Shown: positions 26,761-36,132 of the stretch, in pieces | How the letters are laid out: the number at the start of each line of letters is the position of its first letter | Numbering within the stretch: position 1 is the first letter of the stretch | Assembly: GCA_036345935.2 (NCBI GenBank) | Contig: JADWOT020000009.1 | Coordinates: 16,914,574 to 16,978,573 of the forward strand | Length of the DNA: 64,000 nucleotides | From: Taenia hydatigena | Lineage: Eukaryota > Platyhelminthes > Cestoda > Cyclophyllidea > Taeniidae | Reading direction: 5' to 3' | Program-made: the position numbers and the translations under genes | Notes under the pieces: model-generated | Databases searched by the model: none | Told to the model about the DNA's origin: nothing | The model's input: only the letters and a program-made list of their open reading frames with translations

Positions 26761-29251
26761 TGACCGCAGTGCAAGTACCTATTCCCTCTCACGAGGCAAC
26801 TAATTGGGACCCTCTCGAAACGATTAAACTATTACAAATGACTGAATAATCAAAAACAGCTGTACAGGCAAGGTTTGATTGGCTTCATATTATTTACGGG
26901 TTTTAACATTTCGTAGTGTCTAGGGTCCAGACGCATATCTTTAACCAAACCGATGGTTTTATATCAATTTTGCCCTACTCTATTAGAGTCGGGTACCCGG
27001 GAGAACAGCTCTCTATAAAAGTGGCATTGTAGGCGGATCAGGCAAGCCACAGAGATGGAGAAGAAGCAATAAAACTAAACTTTGCTTCAGTTGGAGAGAT
27101 TTTAGGGAGAGGAGTAATAGAAAAGGGCGAAGCACTGAAAGAGTAGGGAGATCATGTAGTTTTAGCTTCGAAGATTGACTCAGTGAGCTCCCCATGCCAA
27201 ACGTAGGCTGCCACTCTTCCGCCTATTTTAACGCTTGCCATCGTGAGGCCACTAAGCCAATGCCTTCTGGCTAAGTAGTTTTAAATATCACAAACTCCAA
27301 GGTCAGAAGATTCACGGTACAGACGTTTCAGCGAATCTACTCTCTCTTCTGCATCACCGGTTTCGTCCCGTAGAGACAACCCCAAGAGCGTTTCCTACAC
27401 CATAGGTGGCGCCGAGGACTTGATGTCAAAAAACTAGCTTGCTACTAAAGGAAGGGAACGAAAATGGAAGGTATTTTGCGGTAGAGCAATGTCTTTCGGT
27501 TAACTTTTGGTCATGAGCGTTCATCTCAATGGTTAACACTGCATTCGGATTAAAGTTTGCCTTCTCTTGGCAGCTGTTGAAAGGCAACATCATCCACTTT
27601 AAAAGTTTTGTGAGTTTTCCAAACACAAGCATTTCAATTAAAGCGCAGCCGATTAGCCTTGATTCTTGTGGTGCTTTTCATTCTCTTCCTTTCTATTCTT
27701 TTAACTCATTGTAGCGATATTGGTGCAATATTTTGCCTCAGAAATGCAGTTATTTTCGACATGACACCGAAACTGTTGCTCGTAGCTCATATTTCACCGC
27801 CACGACTTTTATTAAGTTTTACTTTAGAAAGGTGATAGAGGAAAGTTTGGAGTGAGTCCGACCCTTTTTGATACCCATGTTGACATGATAGCTGATGGAG
27901 AAATGAGAAGTGGATTCCGAAGTCAATTTGCCCTTTTTTAACTATAAAAGGAATTCATGAGTTGGCCACGTACGATCTCTACCGTGTGTGGTGGATAGAG
28001 TTGTGTATAACTGGCTACTACGAGGTGATTCGCTTAGCCTCGACTTGACAATTTCAAAACACACAGAAGGAAGTGTTTGTGATAGATCTATCCATTTGAT
28101 GCAAGACGAGGATGTGATAGAAGATTCCCTTGAGAGACTGCGTGGAAAACTCTACACTAATCTGCGTAAGAAATGCAGCTTCCTCATAGTACAATGCAAA
28201 ATTCACACATTTGTTTAACCCCTACTGACAGATATCAGGGTGATCGGCATGACCTCCTAAGAGATTGGACAATTACCTAGTCAAGTGACGACTCCACTAT
28301 AACTTTAAGCCAACAATGGTGTTCATTTTAATAGTTCAACAGTCCAAAAACTCTTATTTCGCACAATTTCTACCGATTCACTGCTCCATTGAGGTCGGGT
28401 TGGTTAAAAACCGACTAAGGCAGATATTGGAGATGTATTATTGACTGTGTGTGCTGTGCCTTCTCAAACCGTCTACGAAGTGAACAACGCATGGCCGAAG
28501 TCTAGGCGGTGATATAGCTTGAGTTCCGAGAAATGAGGATCCGCTATTCATCAGCCAATGGAAGGGAGGCGTAGTGATCCCCCAATCCTTTTATCATACT
28601 CAATCCCTCATTGGAGAGTGAAGACAATTTATCGAAACAACGTAGCCAAACCTCAATAAAAAAGCTCTTAAAAAACCGAAGACCTGGACAATTAAAAATT
28701 GCTGCTTGGACCTCGCACACACACACAAAGAGGATTGTTTGAGCGCCTCCCATTTGCCTCTGCAAACAGAAGCCAGCTGTTTGACGACTTTTTCTTCAGA
28801 AAAAAACGTTGTCATGATTTCACTTTGATCCACAAATTTTTTCAGTGTCTTCTATTCACTCACAGCTTCTGACCACCGGGACACCGGCCTAGTACTGAAA
28901 CTGGATCTGAAACTGTCGACTTGTGATCGGTTAATGATGACAACTTTTCTACGGGAGGCTTTGCCATGTAATAATATATTAGCAAGGAGTATGAGTGTTA
29001 ACGATGGGAAAATTTGGTCCTAACAGGCTGATGCATCTCAAAACCTACACGTAAACGAATTGTAAAATTGAAGGTGTCAGGACTGAGCGCGCCTATTACC
29101 CAACTCCATCTCCACCAATTGGTGAAGGCGTTGGCACATTTCAAAACTAATTGGGCCAGCTAAAGTGCACTTAAACAAGACTCATACAACACCATGCATT
29201 TTTGATCCTCGCTTCTATTCTCTTGCGAACATACACATCCACGAGACAATA
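26761..29251. other. No recognisable gene
   Basis: Overlapping open frames of 60-77 codons on both strands without motifs. A short CA run sits near 28718-28731. The last few hundred bases are the upstream region of the four-helix membrane-protein gene at 29252. I saw no convincing TATA box or splice-acceptor tract close to its ATG. Confidence 0.45.
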
Positions 29252-29656
29252 ATGCTACGCCAGCAGATCTTCAACATTATTCTTGTATACCTTATCGGCA
29301 CCCTCCTGCTCTCTGCATTGATATACGAAAGCTGGGGCTGTGGAGGAAGAATTTTTAGTTTTTATTGTATAATTCATTCAGAATATCGAATTTTGGGTCT
29401 ACTGCTCTTAACCTCCTTCGTCATCATAGCCATGTGTGGCCTAATATCTGCAATGGAGCTGTTCAAGCCCAAGACCTGGTCTGACAAAGCCTCCATATTT
29501 TGTTCCATCGTGAGTACAGCCTTAACCACATCCACTGTCGGCTACTATCACTACTTCACTGGGGAATGGTTGCCCTGTCTTGCTTCCGTGGCGATGGCAA
29601 TCTCAATATTGCAGGTCATAACTCTCACCCTGGAATACAACAAAGGAGTGAAATGA
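29252..29656 (+). CDS. Small four-helix membrane protein, paralogue 1
   Basis: A 134-residue intronless frame. The open frame reaches upstream to 29165, but the ATG at 29252 is the first Met in it and starts directly before the first helix. Four hydrophobic segments are visible at about residues 6-25, 46-68, 80-99 and 108-128, so both ends should be cytoplasmic. The first outside loop carries WGCGGRIFSFYC with cysteines at 30 and 39, a spacing shared with the paralogue at 31173-31583 and loosely reminiscent of the W-(C)-C signature of claudin/PMP22-type four-helix proteins. That relation is an inference. The last helix contains ASVAMAIS, matched by ASMAMTIS in the paralogue, and both have a YY motif before it. 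The two genes are convergent with about 1.5 kb between stops. Substrate, partner and function are unknown. Confidence 0.8.
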   Translation: MLRQQIFNIILVYLIGTLLLSALIYESWGCGGRIFSFYCIIHSEYRILGLLLLTSFVIIAMCGLISAMELFKPKTWSDKASIFCSIVSTALTTSTVGYYHYFTGEWLPCLASVAMAISILQVITLTLEYNKGVK

Positions 29657-29883
29657 ATGTCTGCTGGGGAATCGTCACTGTGCCTCCTTCTTTATAAATG
29701 AACTGTACGGCCTTAAATTCATTACATCTTGCTTTTACCAATGCTCTTTTCCTTTGACTAATATGGAGTTGATTTGAGAAAAGGGAAGAAGGCGCAGATA
29801 ACTACTAACTCCTTCCTTACTCCGCCTTGTAGAAATGCGCAATGGTATGAGTCTTCATGATGAGTTGATTCTGTGTTGAAATT

Positions 29884-29889
29884 AATAAA
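29884..29889 (+). terminator. Polyadenylation signal AATAAA
   Basis: AATAAA lies about 230 bases after the stop of the upstream membrane-protein gene and is the first canonical signal on that strand after it. Confidence 0.5.
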
Positions 29890-30193
29890 TGAGACCGACA
29901 GTTGGAGAAAGTGGTATCATTAGAGGCCTCCTTGTTTAGCTTCGCCTTCAACACGACTCATCGCCATTGTTGACGAGTCTATCTTGAATAGACCTGCCAC
30001 CATGGCGCGTCGTTACGTCCCACTCTTCATGATTAGTAGGAATCGAGAAGTCTTTCTTCACATGGCATTTCACTTGCTCAACCACCTCTACCCCTCTACT
30101 CTCATTAAATATGAATATACCAACAAAAATATTCCCTTGATGTCATTTTTGATTTAGCTAGCCCGTCAAATCCCAATCATTGCTACTCGATCA
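29890..30193. other. Spacer without a recognisable gene
   Basis: Short stretch between the 3' end of the plus-strand membrane-protein gene and the minus-strand candidate exons. Nothing beyond short open frames is seen. Confidence 0.4.
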
Positions 30194-30997
30194 CTAAATA
30201 GTGAAGGGCTGCATGCTGGTGTAGGACAAATTTTGGTAAAATTTTCTTAGTAATCCAACATTTTTGAAGCCTCTTTTTGTATGCCGAAATAATACATTTT
30301 TGTCAGTGAAGAAGTAACCGACTACCTCATATATGGGATTCGAATGAGCGAAAAGTTTAGTTTCATTCTTGGAACAAAAGATGAGTAGAGAAAGTGGCGG
30401 ATTTACGGTGATATAGTCGTCAGATGGCAAGCTTTTGTCTCTATAAGGAAAATGCAAGGACTACAGGCAATCCTCTTTGTGTGTGTGAGGCTTGGGCATA
30501 CAGTTCACAAAGCTCTGTCCCATTTTTTCCAACCGCAATGCAATGTGGATAGTCAAGTCACATAGCCAAACAAGGAACTTCATATTGTCAGCTTAACAGC
30601 TGAAAACTTGATCATTCGGGTTGTGTGGTCGCGTGCTAAGCGAGTTCAAAGTACTCAACGAATTCTGGCGTTAGGGTGGTGATTATCATCCCTTGTCGAG
30701 GCTACTGGCTTTCTGACTCACCGTTCAGTGATATAAAGCTCCAATTGTTGTGGTTGCCTTCGAAGTTATCTCCCATTAAAATAGACCCTATCACTAACGC
30801 TAAAATCCCCGCCGCTGCATCATTTTCCGCCCCTTCGTCGATTGTAACGGGGCGAAAGCCACTAGCTTCGACTAAAGTCTGCGCAGTGAAACCTGTCTAA
30901 AGGCCTGCCGAAGACGCATGGTGAATTCAGACACACATTTTTCCTCCCTCAAAAGCCGGCTCACCTGAAGGTAAGCATTTATCATAGATGGTATTGT
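30194..30997 (-). CDS. Candidate spliced gene with a possible membrane helix (low confidence)
   Basis: Read on the minus strand, three segments join in frame. Exon A is 30997-30965, ending TTCAG before GTGAGC. Exon B is 30892-30722, ending AACG before a perfect GTGAGTC donor. Exon C starts at 30438 or 30440 and runs as far as a stop at 30194-30196. Exon B is open throughout and encodes an acidic stretch (TIDEGAEND) followed by AAAGILALVIGSILMG, a short hydrophobic segment that could span a membrane. With the acceptor at 30438, exon C adds 80 residues; with the nearer AG (exon from 30440), the protein ends after about 13 residues. The N-terminus and any signal peptide were not found. The opposite strand is also open over exon B, so the coding strand is uncertain. 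No family recognised. Confidence 0.28.
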
Positions 30998-31101
30998 CTT
31001 ACAGATAGAAACTTCAACCCTGCTTCGAATCTACCCATTAACTACTGCTGAAAAATTAAATTAAAAAATCAGAATAAGAAATAGGAGGGCAAGATCAAGC
31101 G

Positions 31102-31107
31102 TTTAAT
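31102..31107 (-). terminator. Polyadenylation signal ATTAAA
   Basis: ATTAAA on the minus strand, about 66 bases past the stop of the minus-strand membrane-protein gene. This is a common variant signal at a typical distance. Confidence 0.45.
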
Positions 31108-31172
31108 AAGGCAGGATTCATTTTCAGCACAGTAGTAGTAGTTTGGTTAGCCTGTTGCTAGTAAAAAGAAAT

Positions 31173-31583
31173 TCAGCTGGACTTGAAGAGTCGAGTAGCG
31201 ACTTCGATGAGAAGGGTAGCGGTGTGAATAAGCGAGATAGTCATCGCCATTGACGCCATGAATGGAGACCAGGCCTTGGTACTGTTGTAGTAGAGGATAA
31301 CCGCCGCCGCCGAAAGGATGGTGGATAGAGTAGTCACCGAAATGGTTGCATGATAAAGCCATTTAGCATGACAGAGGAAGGTGAGGGTAATGATGAGTGC
31401 GGCTAGGCAAATGAGAGCACCGGCACAAAGTACGAGACCACCCATAATTTGCAAATACCTTATGCTTCCACATTCTGCACTGAATGCGTAGCCATGACAT
31501 TTGAAGCCATGAAAGAACACAGGAATGAGGAGGAGAAGGCCTGTAAGAAGGGAGGCACAGATGTGAGCGACCTTGATATTCAT
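31173..31583 (-). CDS. Small four-helix membrane protein, paralogue 2
   Basis: A 136-residue intronless frame with hydrophobic segments at about residues 7-24, 45-70, 79-98 and 107-127. The first outside loop reads KCHGYAFSAEC with cysteines at 29 and 38, the same nine-residue spacing as in the paralogue at 29252-29656. The region before and within helix 4 (YY, W-P-MASMAMTISL, LLIE) is the best conserved part between the two. Overall identity is modest, perhaps 25-30% by eye, so the duplication is old, yet both frames are intact, which argues for selection. The ATG is preceded two bases upstream by an excellent splice-acceptor tract, so the coding region probably begins right after a cis- or trans-spliced leader. 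Function unknown; a tegument or junction-type membrane protein is one possibility only. Confidence 0.8.
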   Translation of the reverse strand: MNIKVAHICASLLTGLLLLIPVFFHGFKCHGYAFSAECGSIRYLQIMGGLVLCAGALICLAALIITLTFLCHAKWLYHATISVTTLSTILSAAAVILYYNSTKAWSPFMASMAMTISLIHTATLLIEVATRLFKSS

Positions 31584-31604
31584 TCCTGTAAGAGCGAGAA
31601 AGCT
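31584..31604 (-). promoter_or_regulatory. 3' splice acceptor just upstream of the ATG
   Basis: On the minus strand a CTTTCTCGCTCTTACAG tract ends at 31586, leaving only GA before the ATG. The strong pyrimidine run plus CAG is a textbook acceptor. It could receive a 5' UTR exon or, as known for a fraction of flatworm mRNAs, a spliced leader. The sequence alone cannot separate these. Confidence 0.45.
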
Positions 31605-31671
31605 AGGCAGGTATGACCGTCGGTGTTTGAGATGACAAACAAGATAGTCTCACAGATATACCTTGAAGGTC

Positions 31672-31694
31672 AAACACACACACACGCACACACC
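31672..31694 (+). repeat. CA microsatellite
   Basis: An imperfect run of CA dinucleotides interrupted by one CG. Confidence 0.85.
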
Positions 31695-32548
31695 AAGTGG
31701 ATTGGTAAACCGATTAGAAGATCAGATTCCGTGGGTGCTCCAATAGACATAAAGGCCCTAAGGGGAAACAAATTTAGGGATTGGTTAAGCTCACGCCAAA
31801 ATGTGTAAGTTTTGCTGTAGCCACTTCTATGCCTCCTTGGAAGAGATATCTGATTTTTGACATCGATTCTCGGTACCATATTCAGATTTTAACTTCAAAG
31901 ACCCGTTTGTACATTAGTCCTTGTTTTAAGTTCCCTTAAGTGATTAGCACGGTATAGAAATATCCTCTGCAAGACCATTCATGATGCCATAAGGACATGG
32001 TGATTATCAAGAGACTCCGACCACGACTACAGAAACCGTGCTGAGGACTAAAGATCCTTCTATTCCAAGGCCCTACTACCTATTTACTCCAATGGTAAAC
32101 ACATATAAGCACAAATCCATTAGTATAAACTATCTTAGAGCATTCATTAGTGCTGTAGTTCCTTATTTCCTCCCCTTTTGTTGTTTTACCGCCAACAGTG
32201 AAATCCGAGTTGTCAATTACATAGCACTTGATTGTCAGCTTCATCGTAGAACATTGTAGAAAGATCTTGTTGCAAGTTACTTGTTTGATTAACTCTTAAT
32301 TTTGACAGCAGATCACTGAGGAACCCCGCCGTTGTTCCTCCTTCGGGCGGCCTGATATCTGGGCTTTACACTAGCGAAGACAGGAATCAAGCTCAATATT
32401 AAAGGTCGCCACTCCTAATTTCTTCTCCTGGAATGATCAATCTTTGGGACTATGAAGTAACATATACGCATCGGATGGGGGAATCGGCGACGCGTCTAAT
32501 AGAATGACGTTTAATTTTTGGCAATCGTCTCTGTCTCGTAATATTCAG
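31695..32548. other. Region with weak exon-like segments only
   Basis: Two plus-strand segments follow good acceptor tracts: one after CCGCCAACAG ending at 32200, and one after TTAATTTTGACAG ending at 32309. Each is open for 19-30 codons. They can be joined in frame only through a non-canonical-looking GTAGAA donor, so I do not call a gene. They may be upstream exons of the candidate at 32549-33092. Confidence 0.25.
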
Positions 32549-33092
32549 GGAAGCTACTAACAGCTTAAGCGGTGCTGGCAATGACCGTGAATCATCTGGG
32601 TAAGTGCCTTGCATAGCTCTCCACGGTCCCTCTATGCGGATGCCAATTGCCTGAAAACACGACTCCATCACTTCTTTATTAGCTGCATTAAATTCACATG
32701 CACTTGACCGCACACTTCTGCGATGCTAACAAGAAATCCGGTTCTCAAGGAATTTCTGTTAGCTTTTGACTTTGTTACATGACTCCACTCTTAGGCCACC
32801 ACTACTACGACCACTGATAGATGAACGTTATGATTTATCCATTCCCTTGACCGCCAAAGGCACTTTTCAGACAAGACGAGACCCCAGATACTACAGAATC
32901 GGCAAGAGGGATCATTGCCGTCTTAGTTATCTGTCTCTCCAACTGCACGGAAATTCGATGACTGCCGTGATCGGCTCGTTGGGTGCTTTTCTTACAGCAC
33001 CGACTACGTTAAGGCAGCCAACGCGGGAGACTTACCAAGGAGAGCGCATTAGACGTCGCCCAAAAGAGAATAGGGTCTGTATAACACGTTAA
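32549..33092 (+). CDS. Candidate two-exon gene end, basic protein (low confidence)
   Basis: Exon 32549-32599 is preceded by a CTGTCTCGTAATATTCAG acceptor and followed by a perfect GTAAGT donor. It joins in phase to 32795-33092, preceded by CTCCACTCTTAG and ending at a TAA. The joined product is at least 115 residues: a polar start (EATNSLSGAGNDRESS), then PPLLRPLIDERYDL, a dibasic site followed by DPRYYRIGKR, a mildly hydrophobic stretch (residues 59-75 of the 108-codon frame) and a very basic end. The Gly-Lys-Arg after a dibasic site resembles the processing and amidation signal of a neuropeptide precursor, but no signal peptide exon was found and the family is not recognised. A second acceptor-like tract ending at 32998 could split the large exon. 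Confidence 0.3.
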
Positions 33093-33897
33093 TTGTTTGT
33101 TTACCTCTCCGATTCGTTAACGGGCCGCATAGGTGCCCCACCATCATACCCTTGCAAGATGGTCTGGCCCTCGGACCATGCCAGTTGCCCCACTCCAGTC
33201 TAATTATCGACAGTACAGAGGATATTACGTACGATGGTGCAGCTGTCCATTTCCAGGTCTTTTTTTATGCAGATAGACGGAGGTTTGAGACATAAAATGT
33301 GCAGTATAGGATAACCGGCATTCGGTTTATTGTTGATCGACTGAAAACATGCCAGCTTCAAAACCGAGTATTCCTCTGGGCATGGTTTAAATTCAAGGTC
33401 CATAGCAAGATTAGAAAGTTTTTCATTTGTTGATACACGGTCAAAGGCATGGTATTAGGCACTAGGCGTGTCCTATATTTTAGGCTAGTCCTATTTAGAC
33501 ACCGCCAATCAAGATAGTGGACAACGGTGAAGCACCAGAGGCTGCAAGAAACACGGTTTAGCAACAAATTCAAGTGACATTTGAAAACTCCGAGAATAGT
33601 ACAATTGGGTGTGCTTGTGTGTGCCTGGGACGATCTTCTATAAGGTGGTTTGCAATTTTACTGGCCACACCCACCTCAGGCGGTCAGTCCTGTAAAGGAC
33701 CATTCAGCCAATGGGCAGGATGTTTGCTTACAATCCCATTTCTCGAGCTTCCTTATAGAGTTGGAAGAGTCTTGGCGATGTTATAAGAGCATCCACTAGG
33801 CGCAGAGAGCGCTAACCCTCATATCTGGTTGGAATCATAGGGAGCGGCATAATTTGTGACTGAAAAAAGGTGGAAGAGCGTACTAATACACTTGAAA
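33093..33897. other. No confident gene; fragment of the left duplication
   Basis: Overlapping minus-strand frames of 67-71 codons without motifs. Near 33680-33800 a segment (GGTCAGTCCTGT-AA-GA, then CTTCCTTATAGAGTTG) resembles 4705-4830 and 25500-25545, so a fragment of the A-type duplication is present here too. Confidence 0.35.
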
Positions 33898-34687
33898 ATG
33901 GATTGTAGAAAGTCAATGAATATGTAAGTGCAGAGAAACTGCCTTGATTGTCAACCTCCATCAGGTCATCAAGGGAGAATTGAAGTGGTGGTGGCTGTGC
34001 TAAGCCTATTTACGCCCTATTCCATCTAAAAATGCTACTCCAGACAAGATCTTGACAATTGGGAGGTTGAATCAGGATTCGTGGTTCATTTAGATAAGCT
34101 AAATGGGGCAAGGAGGAGGTTTATTAATGTGTACATAGAAAGAATGGAAAATTTATGGATTAGAAGACTGAAGAAAAGTGCAAACTACCCGCACAAAGGT
34201 CAAATCATGAGCGGCTTTTAAGTTAGAGCCGCCACCTTTGCGAACCATAGGCATGTGTCACTCAATCGCGACCCTTTTACCAGCAGAAGCAGCTTGGAGA
34301 ATTTCTTTTCGCCTAGCAATGTGCAGACGGTGTCGTACGAGATTAATCGATCACTCGAGACTGATGGTGAAGGGATGGGAGGAGGGAGGAGAGCACCACG
34401 CCAGTCCCATGCTACTCCACATTTCCGCGTTCCTAATTACCCGAGATTTGGACAGCTCTCTGATCGCATCCAAAAACAAGACAGACAGAGAATGTGGGAG
34501 GATTGTTTGAGGTGGGCTTTTGTTTTACCAAGTTACTAGGGGCAAAGCAAGAAGTTGTATAGTCCCCACCTAGTTTGTGGGCGTCTCCCTACAATGTCGC
34601 AGAAGTAAAGTCAATCATGGGACAAGAACAAATACTATGCGATGGAGGGACATCTTCTCAAGGTCACTTAATGAACTGCCTCACTGA
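33898..34687 (+). CDS. Candidate small spliced gene or pseudogene, unknown family (low confidence)
   Basis: An ATG at 33898 starts 26 coding bases that end at a perfect GTAAGT donor. A CTACTCCAG acceptor at 34043 continues the frame (34044 onward), giving a 67-residue basic protein up to a TAA at 34219-34221; it contains ARRRFINVYIERMENLW, a likely amphipathic helix. Immediately after that TAA the same frame stays open to 34511, where a GTGGGC donor and an acceptor at 34602 lead in phase to a final segment ending at TGA 34685-34687. The whole could be one gene interrupted by a premature stop, one gene with an unrecognised intron around the TAA, or two unrelated chance frames. The later part is Ser/Arg-rich and looks disordered. 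A second frame (34238-34510) is also open. No family recognised. Confidence 0.28.
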
Positions 34688-36064
34688 TATTCCTTTCCTG
34701 CATATTGCTCAACTCCAGACCAAAATAAATGAGGTAGTTAGCAGTGACAACCATCTGTCTTCCTTCTTTTCAACTTTTGCCTTCTAAAAGTAACTCAGCC
34801 ATCAATCTGGAGGCATCTGACCTTCTGATTTTTACCCATCTCCCAACAAGTCTCTTGTAAAGAATACCGACTTATTTAATTCCCTCCTCCTCTTCATTAT
34901 CTGCCTTGATGCCAAAAAATTAATAATGGGCTTTTGAGGCTCATTCTCCCATTCACGGCTTTTTTTAGTGCCCTGGATAAGGCATTCCTGCTTTTTTATT
35001 TCAGGAGTAAAAGGCATGTGCATTGCCCATCGTACTACAAAGCATGAGAAGGGACTGCTCCTCCTACAGGAAGCGTTACTTGCTGGTTGCTTCATCCTAT
35101 AACAGGCGATTCAGACTTATCAAACCAAACCGCCGACAAACATCTACTACCAAAACTCCACTTCCGCAAGAGGATTTGCCCCTATCTATGAATAAGATGA
35201 GTTACCTTACAAAGCGATGAAGCATTACCTCGTGTTTAAACTGAGTGACCTCACTGGCAGAGCTTGAGGACATGCCCTTATTTAATCAAGAATAATATAA
35301 ATCTTCATTGTTTTTCCTCTCTCCTCCCCTAGGAAGTACGCTGTTAATTCACCTAGTTTTAATGTATTTTTTGCGATGCTGCAAAAAGAACTCATCGTGA
35401 AGCCCACCTTTGTGATGGCCCACTGCCAATCTTTGTATCTTTGTGTTTTAGGTGAATTCGCTTATACAAATAAATGCATTTCAATAGCCGACGTCTTCTG
35501 GGACTTGATTTCCACGTGGATATGATGAGATTGTGCCTGACGGGCGAGATGGAAGAAGAGGTCCTCTGCGGGTCCATGGTCAAAATAGCTCCTTGATTAA
35601 AAGGTCTACGTCAAGGCTAGTAAGAGAACAAAATTGTGGAGCAATTTTGATCCCATTTGGGCGCTTAGTTACATGAACGATCTCGAATCCGCTTCCCCTC
35701 TCGGTGCCTTCTGATTGGCTGACATAGGGTTAACTGCTCTTTGAGGATTTGGTGAAGTCTCTGTGTCGAATTGACTTGGAGATGACCCTAAAAGTCAGTT
35801 GAATGGCTCTAGGCTTGTAGCAGTCTTTTACGAAGTTCGCTAATAGCAGACTTAAAGTCGATTACCTCAGAGAAACCCATGAATCACCACTGGGACTAAC
35901 CTCATCGCTGGCTAGTCATGTCGAATATCCTCAACCTGCCGCGATTTTAGACTTTGTGTCGGTGATTTGCAACTCTGCTCATTCTCCTAGCCAATCGACT
36001 TTTCTGTGAAGGTCGTTTGCCCAACTATGCCAGCGGCAGAGTTAAATTTACAAGAGAAGGCGAC
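34688..36064. other. No confident gene
   Basis: Holds a pyrimidine-rich acceptor (CTGCTTTTTTATTTCAG ending near 35004) followed by overlapping open frames, one of 65 codons to 35220 with a very basic composition. No donor or family motif ties it to neighbours. It could be a further exon of the candidate at 33898-34687. Confidence 0.3.
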
Positions 36065-36132
36065 ACTATTTGTCAAATCTGACAGGCTTGACATACACTT
36101 GCCTCATCGTCAGATATAAAATGACAAATAGT
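36065..36132. repeat. Imperfect inverted repeat, hairpin-forming
   Basis: The arm 36065-36083 (ACTATTTGTCA then AATCTGAC) is matched in reverse complement by 36109-36132 (GTCAGAT, a short bulge, then TGACAAATAGT), with a loop of about 25 bases. Eleven outer base pairs are perfect, and seven to eight inner pairs follow after small bulges. It may be a tiny inverted-repeat element or an RNA hairpin. No larger element was found around it. Confidence 0.7.

Noticed and set aside
31672..31694. CA run considered as a regulatory element
   Set aside because: It is an ordinary microsatellite with no positional link to a start or splice site.
32450..32713. 87-codon minus-strand frame opposite the 32549-32599 exon
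   Set aside because: The plus strand has better splice signals over the same bases, and this frame has no motif.
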